NCBI GenBank assembly: GCA_008711295.1
Contig: VUYV01000069.1
Span: forward strand, 2,034,372-2,098,371
Length of the DNA: 64,000 nucleotides
Reading direction: 5' to 3'
From: Anarhynchus alexandrinus
Lineage: Eukaryota; Chordata; Aves; Charadriiformes; Charadriidae
Shown here: in pieces, positions 12,957 through 23,900 of the stretch
Numbering within the stretch: the stretch's first letter is position 1
How the letters are laid out: the number at the start of each line of letters is the position of its first letter
Position numbers and translations under genes: made by a program
The notes under the pieces: model-generated
What the model was told of the DNA's origin: nothing
Seen by the model: only the letters and a program-made list of their open reading frames with translations
The model's database searches: none

Positions 12957-15540
12957 AAAATTCTGCTATCAATCTGAAAGTTCCTCTAGTCAATACCACG
13001 ATTATTTTCATCAGAAAATTATTTCTATACTATTATATATCGTGTGCTAGAGCTCCATCGCAGGGCGCCTTTCATGGATCTCATTTCCCTACATCATTGC
13101 AAGTCTTGTGCAGAGAATCCCCAAAGCACAGTGCTTCTGACCACACATGCACCATGTAGATGGAAAAAAATCACTTGCCTCAAATAATTTACAGAAGTAT
13201 TGGTATTTGTATTAGTATTACTCATCATATTTCAATAACATTTTGCTCCTAAAATAAATAAACATACACTTGCAAATAAATAAATCTGTATTGGTTTGCA
13301 CATTCACTGCCATACAAATATACCTTTCTAACCTCCCAATACGATGTGCAATCATGTAAACAAGGTGCTACAGTACAATAGTCTCATCTTTGGATTGGTA
13401 GATCGAATGAGATGAGTACTTATTACACTGATGCATTTATATTATCCAAAAAATGGAATCAGGTAGATAATAATTTCCTGTAATTCTGAAAACTAAAATT
13501 TAGAACTTTATTTGGTAATCAGTGACTCAGCTTTGACAATGTTCCATGTCCAAGGAAGTAAAAATAGAAAGAAACAAAAACATTCAATGGATTTTTAAAT
13601 TATGTCCTGGCAAATCTTAATATGAATGCCAGAATGAATCAAAATTCCCCATACAGCTAAACCATAGAAAAGTCAGCAAAGATTCCTTTGTGCCTCATTT
13701 CCATTAAAACAAGTAATTTATGAGAACCTACGTAGAAAATATAATGCTATACATTCTGCAGAGTGGTTATCCAACATAAGGGTATTTCAAGCCGTTACCT
13801 GAGAGAAACAGAATTGTAAAGAAACTGATGAAGAGGTATACAGGGTTCAGCAAAAGATTATATTGGAATGCAAAGCTGTTCAAATTAGTTAATTACAAAT
13901 GATGGTATGAATCTGACAGCTCTCTGATCTCTTCTAATATTTCATTAAATCAATCTACTATTGTTTCAACTTTTTTTTTCCTGGTTTATTTCAATGCAAG
14001 TGATGTCAAAACCAGGTGTTCAGCATACCATTCTTTCCAATGTGGCTGGAAAATCCTTTAAAGGTACTTGCATTCAGAAATATTCACCAAATATTTGGAT
14101 TAATAATTAATTGTGCTTGAGTTTATTACATAAATCCTGTTCTGTAAGCAGGATGACTGATGCTTTATTAATGCTAAATAACAGTAACACCTCCAAGTAC
14201 AGGAATAGAGAAAATTAGCTAGAATGCAGAAAATATTTAAGATTTGACATAACTAAGACAAAAACCCCAAACTTTGCTACTTTACAAGTCCTCATGAGCA
14301 CTCCATTGCTAAGAAGTAGAGTAGACTTAACTGAGAACTTTTAGTCACATGATGATAGCCAGGCTGCTTGAAAGATTAATTTTTATGCATTGGTTTGGAC
14401 TACAGTCAGGCTAAATATTTTACTTTCCAAAAGAATTAGGACAGCCATAGAGGACTTTTTATTCCCTATACTGCAAATTCAGTTAGTCATGATAATTTAA
14501 TGGACAGTGAGGCCACACAACCTCATAATCAAGGCTCCCCTTCAGCAGCTCCTGGAGTGAATTGTCATTCTCAATAGACAAGCCACCATCCCAATCTGCA
14601 TCTTACATATAATATTCTCTCAAAAGGGACAAGCATATTTACCCTTCGAGGTTTATTTATCATCAGCCATAACACACAATATCCTATCTGTTTTATTCAT
14701 CATAGACTTTTACAAGTTCAAGCTGTGCATGCATGCTATTTACTACTGGAAACTTCATGCCCCATACGCAAAGACTTTTTTCCGATTGTAAACAATTTTA
14801 CCTATTTCATTTTTGCCAGTGGCCAGGGATAAATAATATGGAATGTCATTAATTGCATATTTGCATTACACATCCTGTTTAAACATAGCTTCATTTCTTC
14901 TTTAATACCCGAGAGAAAAAGTAGAAATGTTACCGATCCCATAAGAGTCACACTTGTCTCCAAGGCTACATTCATACAGCAATGTGGAGGTGCAAGTACT
15001 GGTCACAGTGGCAGCAAAAAGAAAGCAGAAGAAACTACACCACCAGCTAGAAAATGGATGCACCCAAGGCTCCATGCTTCACTGGCTACATTGCCATCCC
15101 TGTTATCCTCACTTACATTAACTTTGTAAGCACAGATAGGTGTTTTCTTGCTAAAATCACGGTTTTGTTTCACAGTCTTTGACCATCTCCCCTTGACTTC
15201 AGTCTAAACTAAGAAAAAAAGGGTTGCTGTTGAAACTATTTGTCTTAGGTTTCTCCAGATGGCTGGTTGGAGTTCGGGGACACTGACGGTGTCACTGGGT
15301 ATTTTGAGACCTGGCAGAATTCTCTGTGGGAAGAGTGAGCCCTGCCTACATACCTCACTGTGCAATTTTAACATGGTGCTGCTCAGCACGCTGCTGTGAG
15401 CTGTTAATGTTTTCCCACCGTTTGCCTTAGAGGCTGCTCCGTTTCAGGGGTATATGTGACTCTTGTACTACTTTATAGTTCAGAAATGAAAGCTTCAGCA
15501 GATGGCAAGATCATCACCAAGATGATGTGCACTTGTAGGA
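12957..15540. other. Unannotated intron
   Basis: Nothing recognised, apart from a splice-like motif at 13,791-13,830 on the minus strand, described separately. Confidence 0.45.
13791..13830 (-). promoter_or_regulatory. Candidate recursive splice site (speculative)
   Basis: On the IMMP2L strand a pyrimidine-rich run ends in TGTTTCTCTCAG|GTAACG, that is, an acceptor joined directly to a donor-like GTAAC. The cleavage point would lie between 13,799 and 13,798. There is no other AG for more than 20 nt upstream of the acceptor. The donor half is weak (+5 is C). Such zero-length exon sites occur in very long vertebrate introns. This is inference from a single motif. Confidence 0.22.
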
Positions 15541-15881
15541 CATGGTGACAAGTGACAGGACAAGAGGAAACGGGTTCAAGTTATGTCAGGGCAGGTTTAG
15601 ATTGGATATTAGGAAGCATTTTTTCACTGAAAGGGTTATTAAACATTGGAATAGGCTGCCCAGAGAGGTGGTGGATTCACCATCCCTGGAGGTGTTTAAG
15701 AAAAGGGTAGATGAGGTACTTAAGGACATGGTTTAGAAGTGGGTTGTTGGTTTGTTTTTTTGGGTTTTGGGTTTTTGTTTTTTTTTTTTTTTTTTTTTAA
15801 TCAGGGTAGGTTAACGGTTGGACTTGATGATCTTAAAGGTCCCTTCCAACCTCACTAATTCTATGACTCTATGATTCTATG
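15541..15881 (+). mobile_element. CR1 LINE 3' end with expanded T/G tract
   Basis: The copy encodes the intact C-terminal end of CR1 ORF2 from 15,542 to 15,736 (64 codons, including [11 protein letters not shown] and [10 protein letters not shown], ending DEVLKDMV) and then the natural stop. The 3' UTR carries GGTTGGACTTGATGATCTTA and the tail ATTCTATGACTCTATGATTC, ending at about 15,881. Between stop and tail lies a G/T-rich stretch (15,741-15,798) with a run of over 20 T that the family normally lacks. It is a strongly 5'-truncated insertion, antisense to IMMP2L. Confidence 0.94.
15741..15798 (+). repeat. T/G-rich simple repeat inside CR1 3' UTR
   Basis: Alternating T and G runs give way to more than 20 consecutive T, between the ORF2 stop and the TAGGTTAACGGTTGGACT block of the CR1 above. 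It probably arose by slippage after insertion. Confidence 0.8.
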
Positions 15882-16689
15882 ACATGTGAATGTTTTTGTT
15901 TGCTATTACACAAGTAATCCAGAACTGCAGAAAGATATCTGCTTCTTCCTTCAACTGTCCTCCAAACCTCTCTTAGAAGAAGACAGAACATATGAAGCAG
16001 GGCTACTCCCCCAGGCTGCAGACCTCTTGGTTCAAATATTTCCTTTACCAGCAGACACTGCACTTCACTACAAGTATCTTATTTCAGTTCACCTTACTGT
16101 CTAATGAACTTTTCATATTTTCTGGTTTTGACTACTTGTATTCACTAACAGTAGTTACAGAGAGGAATACTGGATCAGTTTAAGAAAATAATTATGATAG
16201 GCCACACTCCATTACTGTTATTAATTGAATTTGCCCATTGAGGGTTAACAGTTAAACCATTTCTATCTTATATCTGACAGAGATGATGATAGCCTTTGAA
16301 AAGCAAATTAAAATAACTAACAAACTCAGCATATTCACTTATTTTGAATGTCATTCTAGTCTATAGAGTTTTCTAGTCACAGTCTACAGCTTTGGGCTGC
16401 TGAACGAAAAAATAGTTAAACAGACAAGAATGTTTTTCAGACAGTTTGTTGCATCCAAACTTACAGTACAGAATTGCTTACATGGACGAGTATAAATATG
16501 GCCTCTACAGTAATGCTAACTAAAAGCAATTTACTCATTTGAAGCTTATGAATGTAAAACTTCTGTTAAACAAAACGCCGGGCTCAGGTTCAACAGGATT
16601 TAGTTTTGAGAGTAAACACATTAAAAGACAGATGCATTTTTAGTAAGTGGACTAGGATAGGGCCCTGGCTGAGCCAAAAAGTTGTTTTA
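15882..16689. other. Unannotated intron
   Basis: Nothing recognised. Confidence 0.45.
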
Positions 16690-16905
16690 TGGCAAGGTAC
16701 TCAACCTACCTGTGTCTCAGGTTTCCCAGGAAGATAAGGAGGATAACAGCCTTTTTGCCCTTACACTGGATTGCGAAGCTTAACTCATAAAGAGTCTTAT
16801 CCAAAGCCATTAAAGCCAATAGAAAACTCTCATTGACTTTAATGCGCTTTTGTTCAGTCCCTTTACAGGACAGCTGAAAGACTGCCATTGACTTCAAGCC
16901 CTAAT
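16690..16905 (+). repeat. Relic of old amniote SINE/LINE-like palindromic repeat
   Basis: 16,705-16,740 resembles the widespread CTCAGTTTCCC...GGATAATA block of old amniote SINE/L2 tails. 16,793-16,858 follows the palindromic unit CCAAAGCCATTAAAGCCAAT ... CTCATTGACTTTAATGCGC, whose two halves are near reverse complements. A second CATTGACTTC lies at 16,887. Together they look like one ancient repeat. The family name is left open. Confidence 0.45.
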
Positions 16906-19900
16906 TTTATAAAACTCTTTCATATCCTCAGCTTGGAGACATTTGGAAACATAGAAATGTAGTAATAAGAGTATTGTATTTACCAAACAAATCCTCATAA
17001 GATAAAATTGAACTTTTTTTTTTTAACTCCAAGAGTGCTATTCGGTGCATGTGTACATGTATATACTCCTATATATACATCAGTTATTGCTTGTGCTTAT
17101 TAATAACTGTTTCTCAGATACCCTTCCACGTTGGTTGCATAATCATGTCTGCACTGCTGGATACTAACTCTACACATTTGATCTGGACGAAGTACAGTTT
17201 ATAATGACTTTTTCCTTGATTTAGCCAGACTGTCAGATCCAGAATATAAATTGCCACTTTGTTTTTATGCTGGTATTATCCTGGCTGTGTAAACAAAGAC
17301 AATAACTGATCTGGCATAAAGTTAACCATAAAGTTAAACCTTTAAAATCTTTAAGAAATTTGAAGCAGCTGAGTCTTATACTTGACCAATTCTTTATAAT
17401 GAGTCTCCTGCATTTCTGACCTAAGAAAGAAGAAGCATTTCCAGGAACAGTAATGTTGTCTTTCCTATGCTGTCAAAGTACATAGCAAAAAGGCCCCCCA
17501 AAACACAAAAATTAACAGAATTGAAAACAAAAAGGAAAAAATTTAAAAAGTGGTATCATAATTATATAAGCTATTCATTATTGTATTCCTGTAGAACACC
17601 AATTAAGGAACGCTAAGCTAATATCACAAAAGCTTGACGTCATTCTATAAGAATTTGAAAACAGTAACAGCTAATTGAGTAGAAATCTCTATTCTAGTCC
17701 AGGTAATTGAAATAAATTTCCAGCGATATGCAATTTTTCATCCCCTTAAATAATAGTAAAAAGATGCAAGTTCTCTGACTATTTATTGGCATCTATTCAA
17801 CACACCTCCTTTCAGCATTATGAATGGCTGACATGACATATTTCCAAACCTGAAGCACAGCAGTATCAAAGCAATGGCATTATATAACACCTGCCATTCT
17901 GTATTGCACAAAGCAGGGTTTTTTTAAAGACAACGTACAATAACCACGCGCTACTTAATGTAGTCTAATACTCTGGAAAGATAATTAATATTTAAATTTT
18001 GATCATATAGAGACTTCACAGCATTTCTAATTCAGCACTACCCACAGATGTTCTGTTATTTTTGTAATATTAGTTAAGGTATTAATTTTATTCAAAGACA
18101 TAACTAAGCAGAAAGGAAATATTAAACCTTTACAAATTCTAGTTAAAACATTTTCATTTTATTTACACATTTCAGGAAAATGTCTCTCTATGCCTTAACA
18201 TTCCAATTTCAGTCCTATAAAAACCATGCAATAACAAGAGATAATATAATTTATTTCATAATATTTTTATGAACTAAGTAAAGATAATTTAATCTGCCAA
18301 GGTTTTAAATTTTAGAAATTCATATTTCTCCAAAGGTGCATCTAATTTAGAACTTAATTGGTATCAGGGTTTTTGCTTTATCAACCTAACCCATTAGGCC
18401 ATTACACATATTGTTATTCTCCAAGAGAAAAAATGATTCTAACATCTGTTCTCAATCTGTTTTTCCATAATTTCCTTTTATGCCCCATGTAACTCATTAA
18501 GCTCATCTACAAAACATTACTGTATCTGACTGTCTACACTATACATGCCTTTCTACTACAAGATTGCATGAAAATTGAAAAAATGGTAGCCTACAACAAA
18601 ATCCACTTAAAAAATACACTATTTTTACTGAATCTTTTGATCTAAGAAAATATATCTGGTTTTACAAGTAAGAATTGTGACACACGCAATATTTAACCTA
18701 ATCTCTTCAGTGACCTGTATTCTAACAAAATGAGAAAAATGGGTTAATGTCTTACCATTGTGCAGTCTCTTCCTTGTCACTGCTGCAGTCTTATGAGACA
18801 AAAAGTGTTTAAGTTAAGAAGAACATACCTTCTGGTTTGAAGAGAGTGATTTTAACATTTTAATTCACTTGTGCAAGTGATCTCAAGAGTACAGCAGACA
18901 GAGGGATAGAAAGCATCCCAGTAACCTAAAATCTAACGTGTAAAATGGAAAAGAACATGGAGTCCATTCTAAACGTACTTTCCATTTTCTTCTGCAGATG
19001 AAAATTTTCAATATTTTATTACTCGCAAGCTAGTTTCGAGCCCTGTGATCTCTTCTGCCCCCTTTTGCCTGTACTCAATGATTGCTGCTCTAATTTAATT
19101 TCAGAGGAAAATACCTATTTACACCTGACCTGCCCATAATGTAGTCATCAACACAATACAAAAGTCATTCTTCTTACAGAAGCTAAAGAATTCACTGTCA
19201 ACAACTGCCTCACTAGCTCTCAAAAAGTAAAAAGTTCTTTTCTGTAAGAAAAGTGACATACTACTCGATGTTAGCTAGCAGCTGATGACTAATGTGAAGT
19301 CAAAGCCTAGTGAAGGTGATTTTCTACTATTTATAAACATCAGTGAACTGAGTAAAAAATTGAGGGTATTTAGATTTACCCCAACATGCTATCTTGTATG
19401 AAAGCTGCATGGTGCCAACCTTGAGGATTTTACCTGGTATCCATTTCTGCGTGAGCTGCTGTAAATCTGAAACCAATGCCCAACTGCCAAAGTTTCCTTA
19501 TGCTCTGAGTCTACATTGGCAATATATTTGTAAGTGAAAAGAAGATTAGTGGCTTTATGACTAAGATTTATCTTGGGAACAGAGAGCGAGACAGAAAAGT
19601 CTTCTAAGGGACTAAAGATACACCTGCACAGGACAGACTGAATTAAATCCTGCTGGAAAGAACCTCTAAAACTAGATATTAGGAACCTTTAGAAGATAGT
19701 AGCAGGAAAACAATAATGAAAAATTGCAAGAAATACAAGCACAAAAAAAGTGAGACAAAGCAAAAGAGAGGCAATGGCATCACATACTCCAAACCAGACA
19801 GTAGGCCTTTTTTTTGCATTTTTTACTAAGAACAAATTATTCCAAGTTAATAACTGGTCTGAACTTCCAGAAGGCAGGCAAACTCATAAGGTCCTTGCTG

Positions 19901-20814
19901 TCATTGATTCAATGAGTCAGTGGGGCAACTTCTATATGAAATAGGTATGAAATCTGTAAAGGTGGAAAAATCTATCCTTGACAAATTCCTTTTAACAACC
20001 TGTGGATTTTTTATAATATTAGAAGAGCATTCTTTCTTAAAGACACATGTCAAAAAACTGCATATGGAATAGGGAAAAAAGGATTTGTATTTGCACAGCA
20101 GGATGCACAGCTTATACAATTATTTGCTGCATGCTAGATTAAGTTAAAACAAGAACAGGAGTCCACACAAAGTGTAGCAAAACCAAAACAGAACCAAAAC
20201 TGGAGTGCAGAGATAGTGTTTACTGTCTTCCTGATGAACAGATGCACACTTTTACCAGTCAAGAAACAGATGTTTCAGGCTACATTTTCTCATTATTCAA
20301 TGTGAAAATGGCCCTATATAAAGAAAGTGTAAATATTTATTTTTGGGAAAGTTTTGAAATATCCCTACTGCCGTCCACAGACCAATTTAACAGTTAACAC
20401 AGTTATGGCTTCCTAATTCTTTATCCCAGCACTGGCTCTAAAGCAAGACCAAGCTCCTCGGAGGGAACAATTCCAAATTACATCAGCTGGCAACGTGTCC
20501 TCAGGGAGCATCTGTCAGCTACAGGGAGCTGGCTCGCCCTCTGGCTACTCCAACACATCCCTCCAAATTTAAAATCTCCACCACTTCTCCTTCCATGTGG
20601 GGAAATTAAAAGGAGTCTTTATTCTTTTTATAACAGCTAAGAGCAAACTCAATCTCTGCTGACCAAGATAGTTTATAAAATCTAATCATTCTCACAAAAA
20701 TAATAAAAATACAATCACAATCAATTCATACTTGCTGTGTTGCACAAATGACCCAGGATACATGTGCTGCTTTTTAGTTGCAAAGTGTAAATAACACACA
20801 GTGAACTGACTTAC
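16906..20814. other. Unannotated intron next to the exon
   Basis: Very AT-rich (about 18,000-18,700 especially). No repeat or second exon recognised. Confidence 0.45.
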
Positions 20815-20917
20815 CGGGCCAAAAGCATTGCTGTCAAAGCTGTGTCCATGGTGGTCACCTTCCACCCAAATATGCCCATGTGGAACTTTCACATACTTCT
20901 TTTTGTATCCGATGGTT
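20815..20917 (-). CDS. IMMP2L: IMMP2L internal coding exon (partial gene)
   Basis: IMMP2L is the catalytic subunit 2 of the mitochondrial inner membrane peptidase, an S26-family serine protease that trims intermembrane-space sorting signals. The 103-nt exon is read on the minus strand. Its first base completes a codon begun in the previous exon, and 34 full codons follow. The stretch [15 protein letters not shown] fits the third signal-peptidase I signature (two hydrophobics, x2, G-D-[NH], x3, [SND], x2, [SG]). The rest is very close to vertebrate IMMP2L as I know it, ending in NAFGP where mammals have NSFGP. Splice signals are clear: TTTTCAG directly upstream, GTAAGT directly downstream in phase 0, and a branch-like TAACTGAT about 25 nt upstream of the acceptor. 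The catalytic Ser and Lys lie in earlier exons outside this window. There is no stop or frameshift, so this is a live exon. Gene identity is nearly certain; the exon number is inferred to be penultimate. Confidence 0.95.
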
Positions 20918-23900
20918 CTGAAAAGAATTGCAAAAATGGCTAATCAGTTACAAAAAAATCTACAATGTTTTGTTAGGAAAATTTACATGTTTATTGTTTT
21001 GGAATTTGACCATCCAACACTTGGTTAAAAAAAATGCACTGAAGTCCTTTAGACTTCACAAAGCTACTCAAGTGAAAATACATGACAATTTTGTATGAGT
21101 TAGTTGCACTATCAGGGCAAGATTACTATGTTATTTTGGCACAAATCACATGACAACAGGGAACAAGAGACCTTTTAGTTAAATATAATTAAGGGATTCT
21201 TATTTCCATCTCTGTGGTAAAAATTCTTTGAACCATCAGATTTTATCTTGGGTAAATGCCAGTGGACATAAACGCAGGTAAATGCAGTCACATAAAGCCA
21301 TTGTACTGAGAATGCTTTTCTTCTGGGGAAGCGTTAGGTACTCATCAAAAATAGCCTGGCGTATCTGAACTGGCCTCAGATTCAGAGCTTGGATTCCTGT
21401 AATGCTTAAGTCCTGGGGGTAGGATTTCTTCAGCTGTAACAAGCCAAAAAGGATAAACTTAAAGGAACCCCCTAAGAGAAGGCCAAGTGCTGCAAAAAAT
21501 GACATTGATGATTCAAGCCATTCTCCACAGAAATTCCCACTGAAGCAGTGCCTCAGCATGCCCTGATAGTACAAAAATTACAAACTACAGATGAGTCCTA
21601 AAGCTGAGGTGCAGGGTATGCAAAATTCCTGTATTTAGTTGCCGAGTAGCTGTCATTTTCACAATTCCAGTCTGCCTTCTACTATACACTTTTGCTTTCT
21701 TTCAGGTGGGATCTGTTATTCTGCAATCGTTCATGCAGGGAGGTGATTTTATCATGCACAACAAATTATTACCATGATGAAGCATTTACAGACAGGATTA
21801 CAGATAGTGATACCTCTTATTTTGTTTTGGATAACCAAGCCTGTCCATAAACAAAAAGAGACTTTTGATCTAGCTTGTTGCCTCCAGCTGCTCATCACTT
21901 TTCACCATCTGGAAGACATGCTCCGAAAACGGGAGGCAGAAGGAGAACACTCTAAAACTAAGGAAAATCAACTGAAGAGAGAAAATCACCTTCAGCAGGA
22001 GATTCAGCTGAACTGTGCAACAGCACTGATCAGGGCTGTTCACAAGTCAAAATGGGAAAACTGTTTTTGGTGAGGTTTGTTTGGCTTGGGGTCTGTGTGG
22101 ATGTGAGGATGTTATAAGGACAAGCTAATTAATAATCTGTAGACCATGAAATATTAGATGAATGATGAATCCTCAAAAGTGCATTTTATTAACTTTATTT
22201 GACTCTATTAGTCAAATAAAAATAATAATTATTTACTTTCCAAGTCATAAAATCCAACCAGAGCTTTTTCAAACAGCTTCAGGGGCAGCTGAAAGTATGA
22301 GGGTGCAAGAACTATATTCTAATGGAAGTTCTACCTGTGCTTTCATTGGAAGCAGAAAAAATAACAGCCTATTTGCAGAAAAAAAGACTCTGATTTTCAT
22401 CTTTCTTAGGACAGTTTCATATCACACAGTATTGAAGGCTGAGTTCTGAAACCATTCCGAACAAAAATGCAAAACTGACCTGAGTTGGTAAATATATGAT
22501 TTCTTAAACACAAATAATGAATAATTTCTGTAATAATTTAATTATGCTAAAAGAGCAATTTATTATTATGCAATTCCTTTGTCTTTTTTTTTTTTTAAGA
22601 AATATGGCATATGGATGGGGAAATACAATTATTTATGTTTTGAGATTCCATAATGCATTGTCTCACTAATAATTTCTTTTATAAAGCACCATCTGAGACT
22701 ACATTTTACTAGACACGTTTTAAGATATAGGTTCAGAGAAGTTGGCCATTAATCCTGTTCTGTCTGATTAGACACTCTGAAAATTATTAAATTAATATCT
22801 TCCATCAGTGATAAAGGCAAACAATAGTTCAAAAAATATTTAATTTTCTCTCCCATTCATTTTCCTGAATATAGAAGAGTAGATTGTCATAAAGTTTTGT
22901 ACCTTTACAGACTTCATGCAGAAGACTGAATTTCACCCAGAAGGGTGAAAGGATTTGAAAGTTAATTCCGCTGACATGTTTACCTCATAAATGTCAGGAA
23001 AATAATATGGCAAATGCCAGTCAGTGACTTCATCTCAGACCAGACACAATCTCCTACCCCCAAATAATCTCCTCCTTTATTATGATTAGGAAATCACTAA
23101 CAGGAAGGGAAAAAAAAAAAAAGAAGAAAAAAAAGCTTTTGCAGTAAGTACTTGGAAACAAAACCAGAAAGAATTTGGTCTGCACAGACAGGTTTTGCAG
23201 TGGTTTGCAGAGATCCTGTGAACATAGAAAGGCTTAACACAAGTGTATAGTGTGTTCTTTAAGGGCTAAAGCAACAAGAAAAAGATTACAGAGTGCAGTA
23301 ATTATCATTGATTCTTATTATTTCTACAACACAGGAAAATTCATATTTCTTTTCTACTCTTGAAATAACCATCATAAACCAGAAAAATTTGCTGCAATTA
23401 TGCAAAAAAAAGTCTCTTACAGTGATTAAAGAACAATTATGTACAAATTCTCCTATTGAAAAAAGCAGATGATTGTACACAAGAAGTTTTGACTTAGAGG
23501 AAATAGACTTAAAATTGATGATGCTAATAAATGTATTAAGGGAATAGGGGAGAGAAAAAGAAATGGAAAAGAAACAGAAGCAGCAGTTCTAATTATCTAC
23601 TTTAGTAGATAGGACTGATACTGCATGAATAAATCCCTCTGTAAGCTCAGTAGATAAATGTAAAACTTTCTGCCATTTCACGTATGTGGTATATAAATAA
23701 TCAGATTTTTCCCACATGTAGGTCCAACAGAAAAAAAATCAAGTTGTATTGTAAAAATACAGTACCTGTATATCTTTGACCAAAGGAGAGGTAAGAAATT
23801 CTATTTTTCTAAAACAATTCCTTCAAAATGTTAGGGTAATATTTACATAGGGCAGGTACCTAGGGACTTTGCATCCACTTTCACAAACCTTCTGCAAAAT

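Larger units (their letters stand above)
1..20814 (-). other. IMMP2L: IMMP2L intron downstream of the exon (incomplete)
   Basis: The sequence begins with the GTAAGT donor at 20,814-20,809 and runs off the window with no recognisable final IMMP2L exon (the family's C-terminus should follow GPV). The intron is therefore at least 20.8 kb. It holds CR1 copies in both orientations and old repeat relics. That this is one uninterrupted intron is an inference. Confidence 0.7.

Noticed and set aside
20692..20892. 66-codon minus-strand frame as a stand-alone gene
   Set aside because: It is the IMMP2L exon read through its donor site into the intron; the real coding part stops at 20,815.
21774..22073. 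99-codon frame with a charged, coiled-coil-like stretch
   Set aside because: Plus strand (antisense to IMMP2L), no acceptor or donor at sensible positions, not recognised.
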